From Liquidambar formosana (lineage: Eukaryota; Streptophyta; Magnoliopsida; Saxifragales; Altingiaceae), in contig CM077832.1 of assembly GCA_039720395.1 (NCBI GenBank), positions 32,746,853-32,810,852 of the forward strand: 64,000 nt of DNA, in the 5' to 3' direction. The first letter of the stretch is position 1. Each line of letters starts with the position of its first letter. Below are positions 47,815-60,780 of the stretch, one piece after another. The notes beneath the pieces were generated by a model that did no database searches, had not been told where the DNA came from, and saw only the letters and a program-made list of their open reading frames with translations. Position numbers and translations under genes: made by a program.

Positions 47815-50167
47815 AAAAAAAAAAAAATAAGGGATAAAAGGAACAGTTGACTAAGATGAAAGTATAAATGTTTTTTCCTTTTTTTTTTAAAAAAAAATTA
47901 TGCGGGGTGTTTTCCAATGCGTGGGATTAGGGAATTTGATTTCCTTCATAGGTTTGCTATACCCTGTGAACTTGCTTGTTATTGTGTGATAGTTATTTGC
48001 TGCGTATGGGGTTTTCCATTTTTTTTTTTTAATAATTTTTTTTTTTTTTTTTGTTTTTCCCTTGCAAACAAAATATATCTAATTTAAGACTTCTTTTAGA
48101 AGGCATAATGCGCCCTCAGCGTTGTTCACCCTTTGGTTTATTTTGAAAAGTAAATCAAAACGCGGTTTTCTTTTGAACAAAAGGGTTCTCAGTTTCTCTT
48201 CTAAACACTCTGGGCGACCAAAACAACACCGTTTAAGTACATTCTTGAGTGGAAAACGGCATTATTTTGGGTTGATTTTGTTTATGACCCATGTGATTCA
48301 TCGAGGATTTGCGTTCAAGCATAGGCATAAAAGTAAGAGATGAGGGGTTTCCTAATCTCTTTCTTATAGCATTAGAAGTGGTCGCACATGCAATACACAT
48401 GTGTGCACAACACCCCGTTATTCGTTGAAGAGAATCAAATGATAATGGATTAGTGAATTTGAATTTAAATTAATGCATGTTATTATTTTGCTCATTTTAT
48501 TTTGAAGTTATGTAACTGCATAATAGGAGTATTTTAAAATTTTACATTAAAGAAAATATAGATTTTAAATTAAGAGACAATTGCCTCCCAAGCATTTTAA
48601 TGACTACCTGATTCGTGCAGCCTTGACTTTAATCTAACCTGTTTTTGGTTAGCAGAGCATGGTAGATTTTAAAACATTGATAATATTCGTAATATGAATA
48701 GGATTTCTTGGACTTAATAAAGCATTCCTTTCATTCTCTAGGGATTTTTTTCCTTTTTTTTTGGGAGGGGGGGTGGACGAGGAGAAGGGAGGCCCTTTTC
48801 TTTATTCACCTCTTTAAATTCTAATGAAGTAGTTTATTTGCATACGCAATACATGTAACTTTATTCACTTTTCATATTTTCTTTATTTAAACTTTATTAG
48901 TATTTATTTAATAGAGTGCATCAAGTCTAGGCTAAATCAAATGGGTCGGTTGGACAAGTGCACATTTATAATATTTGATTATTGATACTTTTAATATCCA
49001 AGTTAATTTTTTATTTTTTAGAATTAATTCAAAGTTCTATGGTTGGCAATTTAATTTAATCAGATTTTTGTTGGATTTTTTGGAATTAATGCATAAGTTT
49101 TTAGTTGTAGCTCATAATTTTATTGTATGGTTTCATTAGTAGCCCCCAAAAAAAAAACAAAAAGAAAAAAAAAGGAAAAAGAAAAAAGAACAAAGGAAAA
49201 AAAAAAAAGAGAGGAGGAATGCCACACATTAATGGTGGCCCCATTTTGTGACGAAGCCGTACAAAGCCCATGTGATTTGTTCCCGATAGTATTTTTTCAT
49301 CAGTTAAATGGTGGCGTTTTAGTGGTTTTTTTGGAGTGATCCGTACATATGCCATGTGATACGTCATTTGGTGTTCCCAGTGGAGTGCCAAAGTGGCGCC
49401 GTTTCGGTGCCTTTTTAACCCAGGCCAAGGCTGTTTTTTGGCTATATTGGTTCAGATGCGTATAGGACTAATGTGATTCATTGGGACAAGTCTATTTGCA
49501 TCAGTGAGATTGGAGCATTTATGAGGATTTGTAGTGTAAAACTTACCTATGCCATGTGATGCGCCGCTCGGTATGCACTCTTGCTAAGGTTGTCGAGTGG
49601 TTCTAATGGCAGCTGTTGTCGTACCGTTGTATAAGGTTCCATGGTTGGGAAGCTAAGTTCTTTGTGCTTGTTCTTTTGTGCTCGTTCTTTTTTAAAAAAA
49701 AAAAAAAAAATAGGTTTGTGGTTTTGTTTTTTTGGTTTCATTCTTTCAACGTATGCCTTTTTTGGGATTTTTTTTGTGATTTATACTGATGAATGATGCC
49801 CGTTTAGTGCATGAGTTGCTGTTTTTTGGGTAGTGGGTTTAGCAGTTGTTGGAAAAAGTATAGTTCTGCCTATGATGGATGCTAAAAAATTTGCTATTAA
49901 AAGGATATATGAGCATGTACTAGGCAGATGATTTTTGAGGTGAAAAAGCAAAAAAAAATACTTAGGCTCTTTCTAAAAGGCAGAATGCCTCCTTGACACT
50001 ATTCACCCTTTCGTCCATTTTGAACAATGATGCAAAACGCAGTTCCCGCTTGAATAGAACGGCGCTGGCTCTCTCTTCCAAACACTCTATGCTGCCAAAG
50101 CGACGTCGTTTAAACACATCTCGTGTAGGAACAGTGTCGTTTTGAGCTGATTTTGTTTGTAACCCAT

Positions 50168-50168
50168 A

Positions 50169-50193
<25 letters not shown>
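50168..50193. repeat. (AC)n microsatellite
   Basis: Thirteen AC units followed by a short AT run, at the right border of the diverged repeat block. Confidence 0.9.
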
Positions 50194-50199
<6 letters not shown>

Positions 50200-50203
<4 letters not shown>

Positions 50204-51640
50204 GGTTTATTTCTAAGACGAATTAAGATGTTCAAAATTAGCGAGTGGGAAAAAGAACACATCTTTTACTCATAAATGTATTCTTACTCTAGACTCTTTC
50301 TAAAAGATAAAGAAACGGAAGTATCACAATAGACAAAAGAGATGGAATGGACAGGGAAGTGAGACAAATGGATAAATGTTTTTTTTTTTTTCTAAAATAT
50401 ATATTCAAAGAGTTTTTAGGCTTGCTGGGCCCAGGGAAGTGCATTTGATTTATAGGTTAGGAGCACTCTCTCATGCAGGTTATTATTCTATGTTCATTCT
50501 ATGTTTGCATATAAGGTAATTCTATCTGTTTCCCTTTTTTTTTTTTTTTTTTTCTTTCTATTTTTTTGTTTTGCTTTTGAACTCTTGATTTCTTCTCCCT
50601 ATTTCTTACATGCAAAACTCGCACAAACACTACTGTTTCATTAATGTGAAAAACTTCGTTCTATGAATTGCACAATCCAATACAGATTCACCCTAAAACA
50701 GTGTTGTTTCTCTGATGCAAAAACACTACCCCCATGATTCATCACATGAGTAGCATACGAATTGAGCTCAAAATGGCATCGTGTCTAGCATTGATGGATA
50801 TTGATAGCTTAATCCTTCGTTATGTAGTATGGAATCCTGAAGGCTTAATGGAAGGATGATGCTTTTGTAAAGGTTTATTATCTCAATGCAAGTAACAGGA
50901 TTTGCAACTATATAATGAATTTGCGCTATGAATTGATTTATTGGCTTTTTATATAGTACTGACAATTCTGATGGCTTGTGTAAGGAACGTTGTTACTATC
51001 AACATTCATTTCCTTAGTACAAATGCAATAGAATTTAAAACTATAAAATTAGCCCTTCAATTCTGGATTGACTTCTGGCTATGCTGATCTTTGGAAGTTC
51101 AGAATAATGTTATGTTGGTTTCAGCTAGCTCATCATTTGGTGACTCTAATGGGCTATTTCAGCATTTGGCATTTTTGTTGTATTCTAACATTTATTGTTG
51201 TTTTTAAAGTTTTTTTTTTTAATTTAAATTTTTGCTTTTTGAAGGTTTTTTTCCTCTTTTTTTATTTATTTATTTTTTATAGATATTTTAAAAAGGGGCC
51301 CACCTGTTGTTGTAGTTGTAGCTAACCGATGTATCTAAATTAGCTCCCAAACAACTTGAGCCTTTGTATTTGTTTTTCCTTCATAAAAATTTGGAAGGGA
51401 ATTAAAAATTTTATTTATTTATTTATTCATATTTTTTCCCCCTTTGTCACCGCTCTGTGGTTGGAATGGAAAGGTTGGTTGCTTGCCCTGAGACTGTTTA
51501 ACACGTGATTTTAGCTCATCTTGGATCATAAAGGATTGATTTTTTTATCATTGATTTTGCCATTTTCCAACATTAATTTGTTAATAATAAGAACTATCTT
51601 AAACTTATAAGTGTTGCAGTTTAACAGCCTAAATGTTGAA
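50200..51640. other. No gene seen
   Basis: AT-rich. One segment (TCGTTATGTAGTATGGAATCC, near 50816) matches a segment near 44047 in the diverged repeat block, so part of the same repeat continues here. Several T-rich homopolymer runs. Confidence 0.5.
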
Positions 51641-51649
51641 ACTCTGGCA

Positions 51650-53930
51650 AAATCTACTTCCACGATTGCCATCTTTTATTAGATGAAACTTATACATTCA
51701 TCAAATTTGAATTTACTATCCGCATGTATTTACTTCCTACATTTTTATTCTAGGTACAATTCTTTGTATATAATTTTTTTGTTATTACATGTTAATTAGA
51801 TATCATTACGATGTCCTTTCAATACTTATGGATATGATTGAAACAATAAATAATATTACACCAGCCTCACAATTTCGCTGCTAAAATGTAACTTGCATCA
51901 AATGTGTTTTACCTTACATTGTATATAATTGTAGGGTTCCTTATAAACTCTATCTTCCTTGTTATGCATTGATGATAAATATATGCATTATTTCCCTATT
52001 ATCCAACAAAATCTTGTTTTTCCTACACATTAGTAGAAGTTTCCCCTCATAACCATTTGTGTTTTATTCGTTTTTTAGCCACTTAATTGAGATTCTAGAA
52101 AAACATACATCTATCAGTGTCGTGTTTTTTCAGAAACCCCTTAAATGCATCATTGCCCTTTAGAGTCATATGATGGTTATATTGCAGCAAAGGTACCATC
52201 CAAAATTCTATTGAGCGCAAACTATCTTGCTTGCGCTCAGCAAGTTAAGAGGCATATGATGCATGGGCCATATGATTTCGTCAACAAGATCTTGTAAGTC
52301 AATACTGCAACTGAAAGAGAAGAGATGGCTGTCTATCCTACAATGAAGGGGAATAATGTGGAGAAAAAAACACCACAGGCGAAAAAAAAAAACATATACA
52401 CACCCTAATCAATCACGTGGGATCCGTATAGGTAAACAACATCATTTGTTTCTTTATTGCTTTGTATTATAATTGTAATTTATTTTTATTTTTTATTAAA
52501 AAGTATTTATTAATGATAACAAATATTCTAAACTATAGCCGTGTTTATGCCTGTCAACCTAGTTTTTCAAGTTTTGGAAAAGGCATACATCTATTAGTTT
52601 CATCTTCATTTGATGGAGCTTATACATTCATCACATTTATGAATACTGCCTACACACAAGTAATTCTAATGATATTCTTCCAGTATAATTCATCATCTAT
52701 ATTTTTGTTCCTACTGTATGTTACTTACTTATCATTCCGATATCCTGTAGATGTTTGTCTATATAAGTTCCATATCAAATAATATTACATCACACTCAAA
52801 TTTTCTCTACAAAAATGTTGCTTATATCGCATATCTTGTAGATTGCATTATTTATAATTGTAACGTTCGTACGTTGTAAACTTTTTGTTTCTTTTCTTGT
52901 ATTGATGCTAAATATATGTATTGTTCATCTATTATCAAACAAGTTTTTTATTTTAATATATATATATCAATAGACATTTTCCTCCATGGCTTATTATACT
53001 CTTCCCTCCCACTCCCCTTGTAGCCACTTGATTGGGATTCTAGAGAAACATATATCTCTCCTTGTCATGTTTCCCATAAAACCAAATTATTGCTTGGTTC
53101 AAATTCAACTTCATCTATCTCTGAACAGTAATTAGCGAGTGCCAAGATTTGCATACTCACCTGAATTACATTAGCGCGTTATTAGGCGAGCTTAATCCAT
53201 GAAGAACTTATGCAAGAAACACCATCGAGAAAGCTGAACACCAAAGAATTGTCCATTCGGTGTTATGTTTATTACCTGGTATTGAGTTGCATTTACTTTA
53301 AAGATCACTATATATTACTTCATTTTATTATGAGCAATTTACTATTTACCTACTTTACTTCATTCTAATTATTTTTTTCATTTTTATTTCACGATTCCAA
53401 TTAACTAGTTTTATAAGCACTTCAGTCTTAAAAAAAAGTTGCATCCCCCAAACCAACCATCATGCCCTTAATATCCATAGATAAGTTTTGAAAACTGTTG
53501 GCTCCAGTGTCTACGCAGAAAACAATCCAATTAATTCTTCAACATTTGTACACAAATAGTGATTTCAAAGAAGTTTATTTTGTTGACCTAGGCCGTTACT
53601 TATTATACTATGTTTTAGTATTTTACAACTTTTTTGTTCAGCTAGTCAAAAACATACGTCTATCATTGCCATCTTCCATTAAATGGAGCTTATACATTCA
53701 TCAAATTTGCGAACACTATCTATACATATCTACCTTTTCCATCTCATAAAGGTATTATTCATCTTATATACTTTTCTCATTACATTATATGTCTTTTATG
53801 ATTTTGATATATATTTGATTTTTGTTGATATGTTATTCTCCTTCGTAGTCGCTTGATTGGGATCCTAAAAAAACAAGCATCTATGATTGCCTATTTTTTC
53901 CTAAGAAACCCAAATTCTTGGTTAATTGAG
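51650..53930 (+). repeat. Three diverged direct repeats of about 0.9-1 kb
   Basis: Each copy opens with a (G/A)CATC-TT..ATT(A/T)(A/G)ATG segment followed by CTTATACATTCATC (51690, 52620, 53690) and closes with TTGATTGGGATTCTAGA-type sequence preceded by a splice-acceptor-like TGTAG/TTTAG (52078, 53022, 53847). No frame is conserved across all three, so I do not call a gene, but the conserved blocks sit where exons of a decayed gene could be. Confidence 0.55.
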
Positions 53931-54099
53931 ATACGCCATATATTTCCATGCGAACTGAATGGCCTAATGCTCGAGGATGGAACTAATAAATCTCAACACA
54001 TTAAACAAGCAGTGACTACATTAGTAACAATAGACTCGCAACCCATGAAGAGGCAGCTGCAAAATAGTATCTTCCATTGGAATTCTTCTCCCACTAAAA

Positions 54100-55950
54100 A
54101 GGTTAGCTCCTTGTTGATTTTGTCTTTCCTTTTTAAAATTTGGTTTGGTCTTTTTTTTTTTTTTTTTTAAAAAAAAAAATTGCTTTGCTTTTTTATTTTG
54201 CTTATTTATATATATTTTTGCATTTAGGAGGCACAAAAAGATAAAAGAAAATAATTTCCTCTATCTAATTTTGCTTTGTCTTTAATGTAGTGTGCACCAA
54301 AAAATGCAGCCAAACAACTTTAATGTCCCCATTGGACCATCTTGGATATGAGAAAAATGCCTGAATTATTTTGAGCTTCCAATTCGTAAAAGCAAAAAAG
54401 ACAAATAGCAAGCACAATACAAATCATTTATGCAGCTTCAACATCTCCCGGTCAACAGCCACTCAAATTTTCAATATTCCCTTTTATTTCTTATCAAAAG
54501 GATGGCATCTTAAACATTGAAATTCTTAGAGATCTTCCAGATTTTTAATGCTAAACAGAACTGTAAGTAAGCCATAAATAGAATGCATTTGGGCTATTTG
54601 TTCACAACGTAAACACTCATTAAATGGGTGTTACATTAATGGTTGAATAATCAAAACCCACACTTTCAATGGGACCCTCTATGTAGTGACCTAACTTGGC
54701 AAAAAATTTTGAGCTTGTGGATTTTGGTGATTTCATATTCTATTTGCTCATAATCTCTTTCATAATTTTTTAGTTATTCATTTTTTTCTCCTTTCTATTG
54801 GTATCTGTATACCTCTTTTCACACTCCGTGTTGAAAATTAGAATGCAACTTATAAATAAATCAGGGTGGCTTACTTGTAGCCAAAGCTTCACTTCAAGTG
54901 ATGCTCCTTTATCCTATTATAATTTTTTCATTTTCCTATTGTTTCTTACTTGCTCTACTTTTCAACAATGAAATTGGCTTCGTCACGCAATTATCAAAAT
55001 GAATGTTAGTGCGTATTTAAAAATGAGTTAATTCAAACTCCGACGAAATATTAGAAGCGAAATAGGAAGCTCAACTTATCGAGAGATATTAGAAGCGAAA
55101 TAGGAACCTTAGCCAGTCAATTTCAATAAGCAAAATTAAAGCAAATGCCCTTACAAAAGACACCCAAAGCAGCGTAACAAGCAGCAAAAAAAACGAATGC
55201 CAGCTATAAAACAAACACTTATTCAATACCTTTGCCAAGACATCAGGCACATGCCTCGCACGTGCCACCTCTAACTAGTTATGAATAAAAGTTACCAAGA
55301 ATCTAAATCCTCGAACTCTACCACTTCATTTGGTATCACAAAAATTAGAAAATAATTAAATTACAATTCTAATTTTTATTAAGTCTGTTGTTTGAATTAA
55401 CAAAAAATTTAATCAAATTAATTTCTAATCATAGTTTTGTGTCAATTTGATATGAAGTAGAAGAAGAAATTACAGTTTAGGAGATTTTTGTAATTTTTTT
55501 TTTGCACACGTGTTGCGTGTGCCCCGACATCTAGTATTATAGAAAGGGATTAGACTTTTAGGTGGATGTATAGGGTGAAATAGTAAAAGACCCTTATCAA
55601 TATTTAAGACTAGATGTCGCATGTGTAAAAAAAAAAAAAAAAAAAAAACCTTATATGAAAAAATGATTAAAGATAGTGGAGAACGAAAAAAGTTTTTAAA
55701 AGATGAGAAAAAATAGGAGTTGGGCAATTGGGGGTAGTTACGGGTAACCGTTGTAGAGAACAGATATAGTTTTGGGAGTCCCCAAAAAAGTGGAGAGAGT
55801 TTAGTATTGCTTGTGAAAATTACTATTTTAGCCCTAAAATGTGATTGTCCCTTAAAATCATATGAAGGTTTTTCAGTACTTTAATTTGTACATCCAACTA
55901 AAAGTATAACCCCTTTCTATTATAGTATAGAAGAAGATGAAAGAAAAATG
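54100..55950. other. No gene seen
   Basis: AT-rich with a long T/A homopolymer junction at 54151-54179 and an A run at 55628-55647. A short direct duplication (AGATATTAGAAGCGAAATAGGAA-like) occurs near 55050 and 55090. Nothing protein-like. Confidence 0.5.
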
Positions 55951-55959
55951 TGGGTTAAA

Positions 55960-57800
55960 GTGGTAAGGCAACTAGTGGATGAGATGTTGAAAATTTGAGA
56001 TATTTTGAGGCAATATGAGGAAGTGCCTGGACAACAAATTAATATCAAGAAATCTTCAAATCTTTTTCAGTCAAAATACTAGACCCCGACAAAAAGAGTT
56101 GGTTTGTAGTGTGTTAAGGATCTTCACTGATAATCACCATAGTAAATATTTCGGCTTGCCTACAATGATTGGAAAATCGAAGAAGGAGATTTTTAGCTAT
56201 ATTAAAGAGAGATCGTGGAATTAACTTCAAGGGTAGAAAGAAAAATTGCTATTTAAGGCAGGTAAAGCATTTTTAATCAAGGCAATAGTTCAGGCAATCC
56301 CTACATATGTTATGAGTTGCTTCCAATTTCCAGTCTCTCTTTGTGATGAGATAAATTCTATGGTCAGTAATTTTTGGTCGAGCAGAAGAATGGTGAAAAA
56401 AGGATTCATTGGCTTCGGTGGGATGCACTTTGTGAATCAAAAAGTAAGGGCGGCCTTGGGTTTCATGATTTTGTAGTGTTTAATAAAGCTTTGCTTGCCA
56501 AGTAGGGGTAGCGCATTCTCACTGTAATAGTTCTTTGGTGACTATAATGCTTAAGGCTAAATACTTTCCAAGGAAAGCTTTCTTTAAGACTCGGTTGGGA
56601 AGTAATCCTAGTTTCACATGGAGAAGTATTTGGGACTCTAGAGACCTACTAGGGTGAAGAGTATGTTGGAGAACAATGCATATTTGGAAGGACAAATGGC
56701 TAGCTACACCTTTAACATTTAAAGTGGTTTCCCCCAAAAAAATTCTAAATGAGGAAGCTCTGATTTGTGAGTTAATTTATCAAAATTCAAAGGTATGGAA
56801 ACGAGATATTATAGAGCAAGTCTTCCTTCTTCATAAGGCTAAGGCTATTGTTATCTACCAAATCCCACTAAGTCATAGCTCCCTTCAGACTCTTGGACCT
56901 GGCATTACCATCTAAAGGGATATTTATCGATCAAGAGTGCATATCATCTTGAAATTGAACATATACGATACTCCCAAAGTGGTTGAGTGGGTGAGAGTTC
57001 ATCCTCCAATTAAAGTGATCCTATAGCTAGGTTGGTGATCCCATAGCTGGGTTAGTCTATAAGCAACTTGTCTCGGAAAAAGTGAAGCATTTTGTTTGGC
57101 AAGCATGCAAAAATATTCTCCCAACAAAAGTAAATCTTGCAAAAGGGAAAATTCCATTAGATGTATGGTGCGAGCTTTATGGTATAGGCGATGAAACAGT
57201 TCTTCATTGTTTAAAGGTTTGCAAATGGGCTGATTCAGTGTGGTTTTGTAGTTAGTTTGGTCTTCGTATGTGTGCCTCCACTATAGTTGATCTTTATTCA
57301 TGGCTTTAGGAATTACATCATAGTTTGAGATAAGAGAATCTAGCATTGATTATGACAACTTTGAGGATCATTTGGCATAATAGAAATCAATTTATATTTG
57401 AAGGTGTGATAAAGGCTTCTCAACATCTGGCTCAATCTGCTCACTATATCTTACAATAGTATGTTAATGCTCATGAGAAGAAGTACACACTTCAATTAAA
57501 AGTCCCGCTCATTGGTGTAAACCATAAATTGGAATTTATAAGATTAATGTGGATGGGGCAATTTTTGAGGACATGAACTATGCGGGCATCAGGGTTGTGG
57601 CTAGGGATGATGGCGGGAATATCATAGCATCAACATCTGAAAGAATGCAGGGGGTTTTCATTCTTTTCCACATTAAAGAAATGGGTATGTGTTTCGCGCT
57701 GGGCTTTATTAAGTATTTGAACCCAAGGGCAATAATTTTAGAGGGTGATAACCCAGAGGTGGTCAATGCATTGAATGCAAGGAGATATCTTTGGCTTCGG
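55960..57800 (+). mobile_element. Decayed L1-type LINE: reverse transcriptase C-terminal part and RNase H
   Basis: Reading across frames: GQQIN-KSS-FFSQNTRP, KYFGLPTMIGKSKKEIFSYI, FLIKAIVQAIPTYVMSCFQ, then the LLAK, MLKAKYFP and zf-RVT-like FVWQACK segments. The end is an RNase H domain (NVDGAIF at about 57547, then IILEGDNPEVVNALN). Order and motifs are those of plant L1 elements with an RNase H tail. The 5' half with endonuclease is missing and there are many stops. It is cut off at 57802 by the TRIM array. Confidence 0.85.
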
Positions 57801-57802
57801 TT

Positions 57803-58396
57803 TGTTAAGTTTCCAACTTAAAAGCCTAAGCTTATAAGTAGAGGGCCCAAACAAGTATATGAAGCTATGTCAAACCCAATATTTGTGCAATGTGGGATGT
57901 GGTATATTTCCAACACTCCCCCTTACATGCAGGCTTAACACAGCCTGTCACGTGGGTAACAAATACGAGCTCAATAGACCCAAGAACGACATGCTCTGAT
58001 ACCATGTCATTCTTGGGCCTATTAAGCCTATGTTTGTTGCCCACGTGTAAGACTATGTTAAGCCTGCACGTGAGGGGGAGTGTTAGAAAATACCACATCC
58101 CACATTGATTAAATATCGAGTCAAACATGTCTTCATATACCTGTTTGGGGCCCTCCACTTATAAACTCAGGCTAGTAAGTTGGAAATTTAACATAGTATT
58201 AGAGCATGTCGTTCTTGGGCTTATTGAGCTTGTATTTGTTGCTCACGTGACAGGCATATGTTAAGCCTGCACGTGAAGGGGAGTGTTGGAAATATATCAT
58301 GTCCCACATCGCCTAAATATTGGGTTTGATATAGCTTCATATACCAGTTTAGGTCCTCAATTTATAAGTTAAGGCTTTTAGCTTGGAAACTTAACA
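57803..58396. mobile_element. TRIM array: one inverted and two direct 113-bp LTRs
   Basis: Three LTRs of exactly 113 bp, each bounded by TGTT..AACA: 57803-57915 (minus sense), 58081-58193 and 58284-58396 (plus). Between the two direct LTRs, a primer-binding-like site (TAGTATTAGAGC, 58194-58205; canonical initiator-Met form TGGTATCAGAGC) and a purine tract (GAAGGGGAG) just before 58284 complete a miniature retrotransposon of 316 bp. The minus-sense half has the canonical TGGTATCAGAGC (complement at 57993-58004) and its purine tract (57916-57923 complement). The two halves meet head to head at about 58003. No coding capacity, as for all TRIMs. The LTRs lack an obvious 5S rRNA segment, so this is not Cassandra. 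Confidence 0.85.
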
Positions 58397-60780
58397 TGGT
58401 GTGAGCGCAAGCGGGAGTCGCCACCCAATTTTGCTTTGGGAACTGTGTTTTTTGGTCAAATTCGAGGTCCAGAGATTCAAGTCCGGAGCTAGGGTACATT
58501 ATTGGGAAGGTATTAAGCACCCAAAAATGCCTGGTTGAAACCGGCCTCCTTGAATAATTGTTGGCTTTAATTAATCGAGGTATTTAATCAAATTTAACCC
58601 TAAGCATGCGAAAATGCAACAATATGCCAAGCATGCAAATGATTATGCAAATAAGAAAATAATCAAGTAGAGAAATGGTTAGTAGCACATGGCATGACAG
58701 AATATACAGGAGATAATAACTCACGGAAAGCAAAATAAATAAACAGATAAAAGAGTGCCTAGACTACAATGCGTACGCACCATGTATTGGTGCGTGCGCA
58801 CCATGTGGTGGTGCGTGCGCACCAAGTGGATTCAAAATGACCATTTGAAGCAGATGAGTTTTTTCTGTCAGAGCATAGGGTGCGTACGCACCATGTAGTG
58901 GTGCGTACGCATCAGCAAGACAATTTCTCTACATTCTCCACTGACATGCATTTTACGAATAAAATATTAACACCACTAACATTAATTTAATCTACAAAAA
59001 TCTCAATCAGCATACACTAATATTAAACAATCATTAAAATATACCAAAAATACTAACACTAACATTAAATATTCTAACCACACTTAATAAAATAACCTAA
59101 CTAATATTATAATGATATAATCTAATCCATTTTAATCAAAACCGGAATAAATTATAATAAACAATATAACCCACACGTACTCACATTAAACCCATGAATA
59201 TAGTACTAAAACTAATTACTCTAACATTAACTAATGAATGGTAATAAACAAAATAATTCTCTACCAGGAGAAGTGGTGCGTACGCATCACGCAGTGGTGC
59301 GTACGTACCAACTTAGCTCAAATGATGAACGGTCAAAAGTTGGTCAAACTGTGGTCAAAATGACCAACCAAAGGTCCCACATGATAGGTCCTCAACAAGA
59401 CGAATCCACCTGTCAAATTTGGAGTCAATCGGACCAACCTAAGGTCTTCAAATGCTAGGGAACACGGTACCTGTGGGTGAGTACGCCCACACTGGATCAC
59501 TGTCCACTTCACCTTCAACCTCAGAACGGGTTGAAGCTGAAAAATGCAGTATTGAGCTTTGTCCCATGCTAACTTCTCCCTAACTTATCTTACTCATTTC
59601 TTAACCGAATTTAATGATTCAAAAACCAAATTGAAGCTCTTGCCGCACTACAAGCGCGCATAAATCGTTCATCCAAAAACTTGCAGAATCATGATTATTT
59701 TTTGGGTCAAAGTCTTGAGTTTATAACCCGAAAACCCGTCAATTCAAGAACTCATGTCACGACTATTTTCCTTCAAATCTAACATTACCAATGATTTTCT
59801 TGACCTTAACAGTGTAACATGGCATCATTATATTAAACAATAACTCATAGAAACAAATATGCAGTATAAATTTACAGTGCATATATATATGTGTGTCTGT
59901 GATACGTACCCCTCAGGTTTGAATGCTTCCAATATCAACGCAGCAATCCCCTTCTCGCGGCTTTGGATTACAACATTCAACACTCTTTTCTCTCTTCTGG
60001 TTTTCTGGTGTTTTGGTGGGTATTTGGTTTCTCTCACTCTCTCTTTCTGGCCGTTCTCTCTTCAGCCTCTATCCAAAAAAGGAAATAGCTCTATCTCTAA
60101 AAAAGGACCCCCTCCTCAGTCCCATCAGTAGAGTATAAATAGGGTTCAATTAGGTTTTGAAAACATCCCCTGACTGGCCCATCCCCTACCCATGCGGGGA
60201 ACACCCGTGGGAATCTCCCCACTCCCCCCCATACTCTCCCCCATGCTCTCATGTTTAGTGGGAGACAGATCTGAAGATGCTTGAAAAAGGCATAAGGTGC
60301 GTACGCATGGAAACATGGTGCGTACGCACCACCCATTGGTGCGTACGCATGAAATATAGAAGGACAGTATTTTCCTATTGTAATCTTGGCTACTCGTCGG
60401 GAATTGCTTTGTCATTATCCCAAAACATACAATAAACCTCATCATTGGGTTTCCAAAATACGTGATTTCAAATTAATTAGGTGGTATAAAATGGGGTGTC
60501 TACAGTTGCCCCTCTTTCGATTTCACTCGCTCCTTCGAGTGGTGTCGAAAGATTCCATAGACCCAATCATTTTGACCGCCTAACAACTCAAAATCAAATG
60601 TAACCATGCATGGGGTCGAATTAGGGATCACCTAACTACCTACGTACCCTCTTGTAAGGGATCAGACCCGCCGTAGTTCATGCATATGTGAGAATCCGAT
60701 CTCGTTTGGGCTATAACGAGGATGTTAACAGGTATAAATCAGTGGATGACAGTTATCTTGAAGAATAAAGCGGACCCCAG
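58397..60780. other. Non-coding region with palindrome clusters, possibly a long LTR
   Basis: Starts TGTGAGCGCAAGCGGGAGTC and contains GGGGTGTCTACAGTTGCCCC near 60500, words I associate with plant LTR retrotransposon or mobile-domain-gene repeats; a TG..CA-bounded LTR of about 2.1 kb is possible but unproven. TATA-like boxes occur at 60134-60141 and 60484-60489. No protein gene seen. Confidence 0.35.

Larger units (their letters stand above)
41545..50190. repeat. Block of diverged direct repeats with no protein gene
   Basis: Related segments recur in the same order and orientation. A CTTTTAAAAGGCA(T/G)AATG-type opening is followed by AAAACG(A/C)CA-type words and a CCATGTGATTCAT segment, at about 41555-41775, 43080-43270, 48085-48310 and 49965-50170. 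Between them lie shared segments such as CCATGTGATGCGTCATTTG (41930, 43370, 49350, 49550), a GTGAAAGTATAAATG-TTTTTT segment (42830, 45450, 47860) and TAAGTTTGATTTAGATTTATG (several at 42405-44790). The Pack-MULE at 45849-47814 splits one unit. I see no conserved reading frame, so this may be a decayed repeat or a non-coding transcription unit. Confidence 0.6.
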
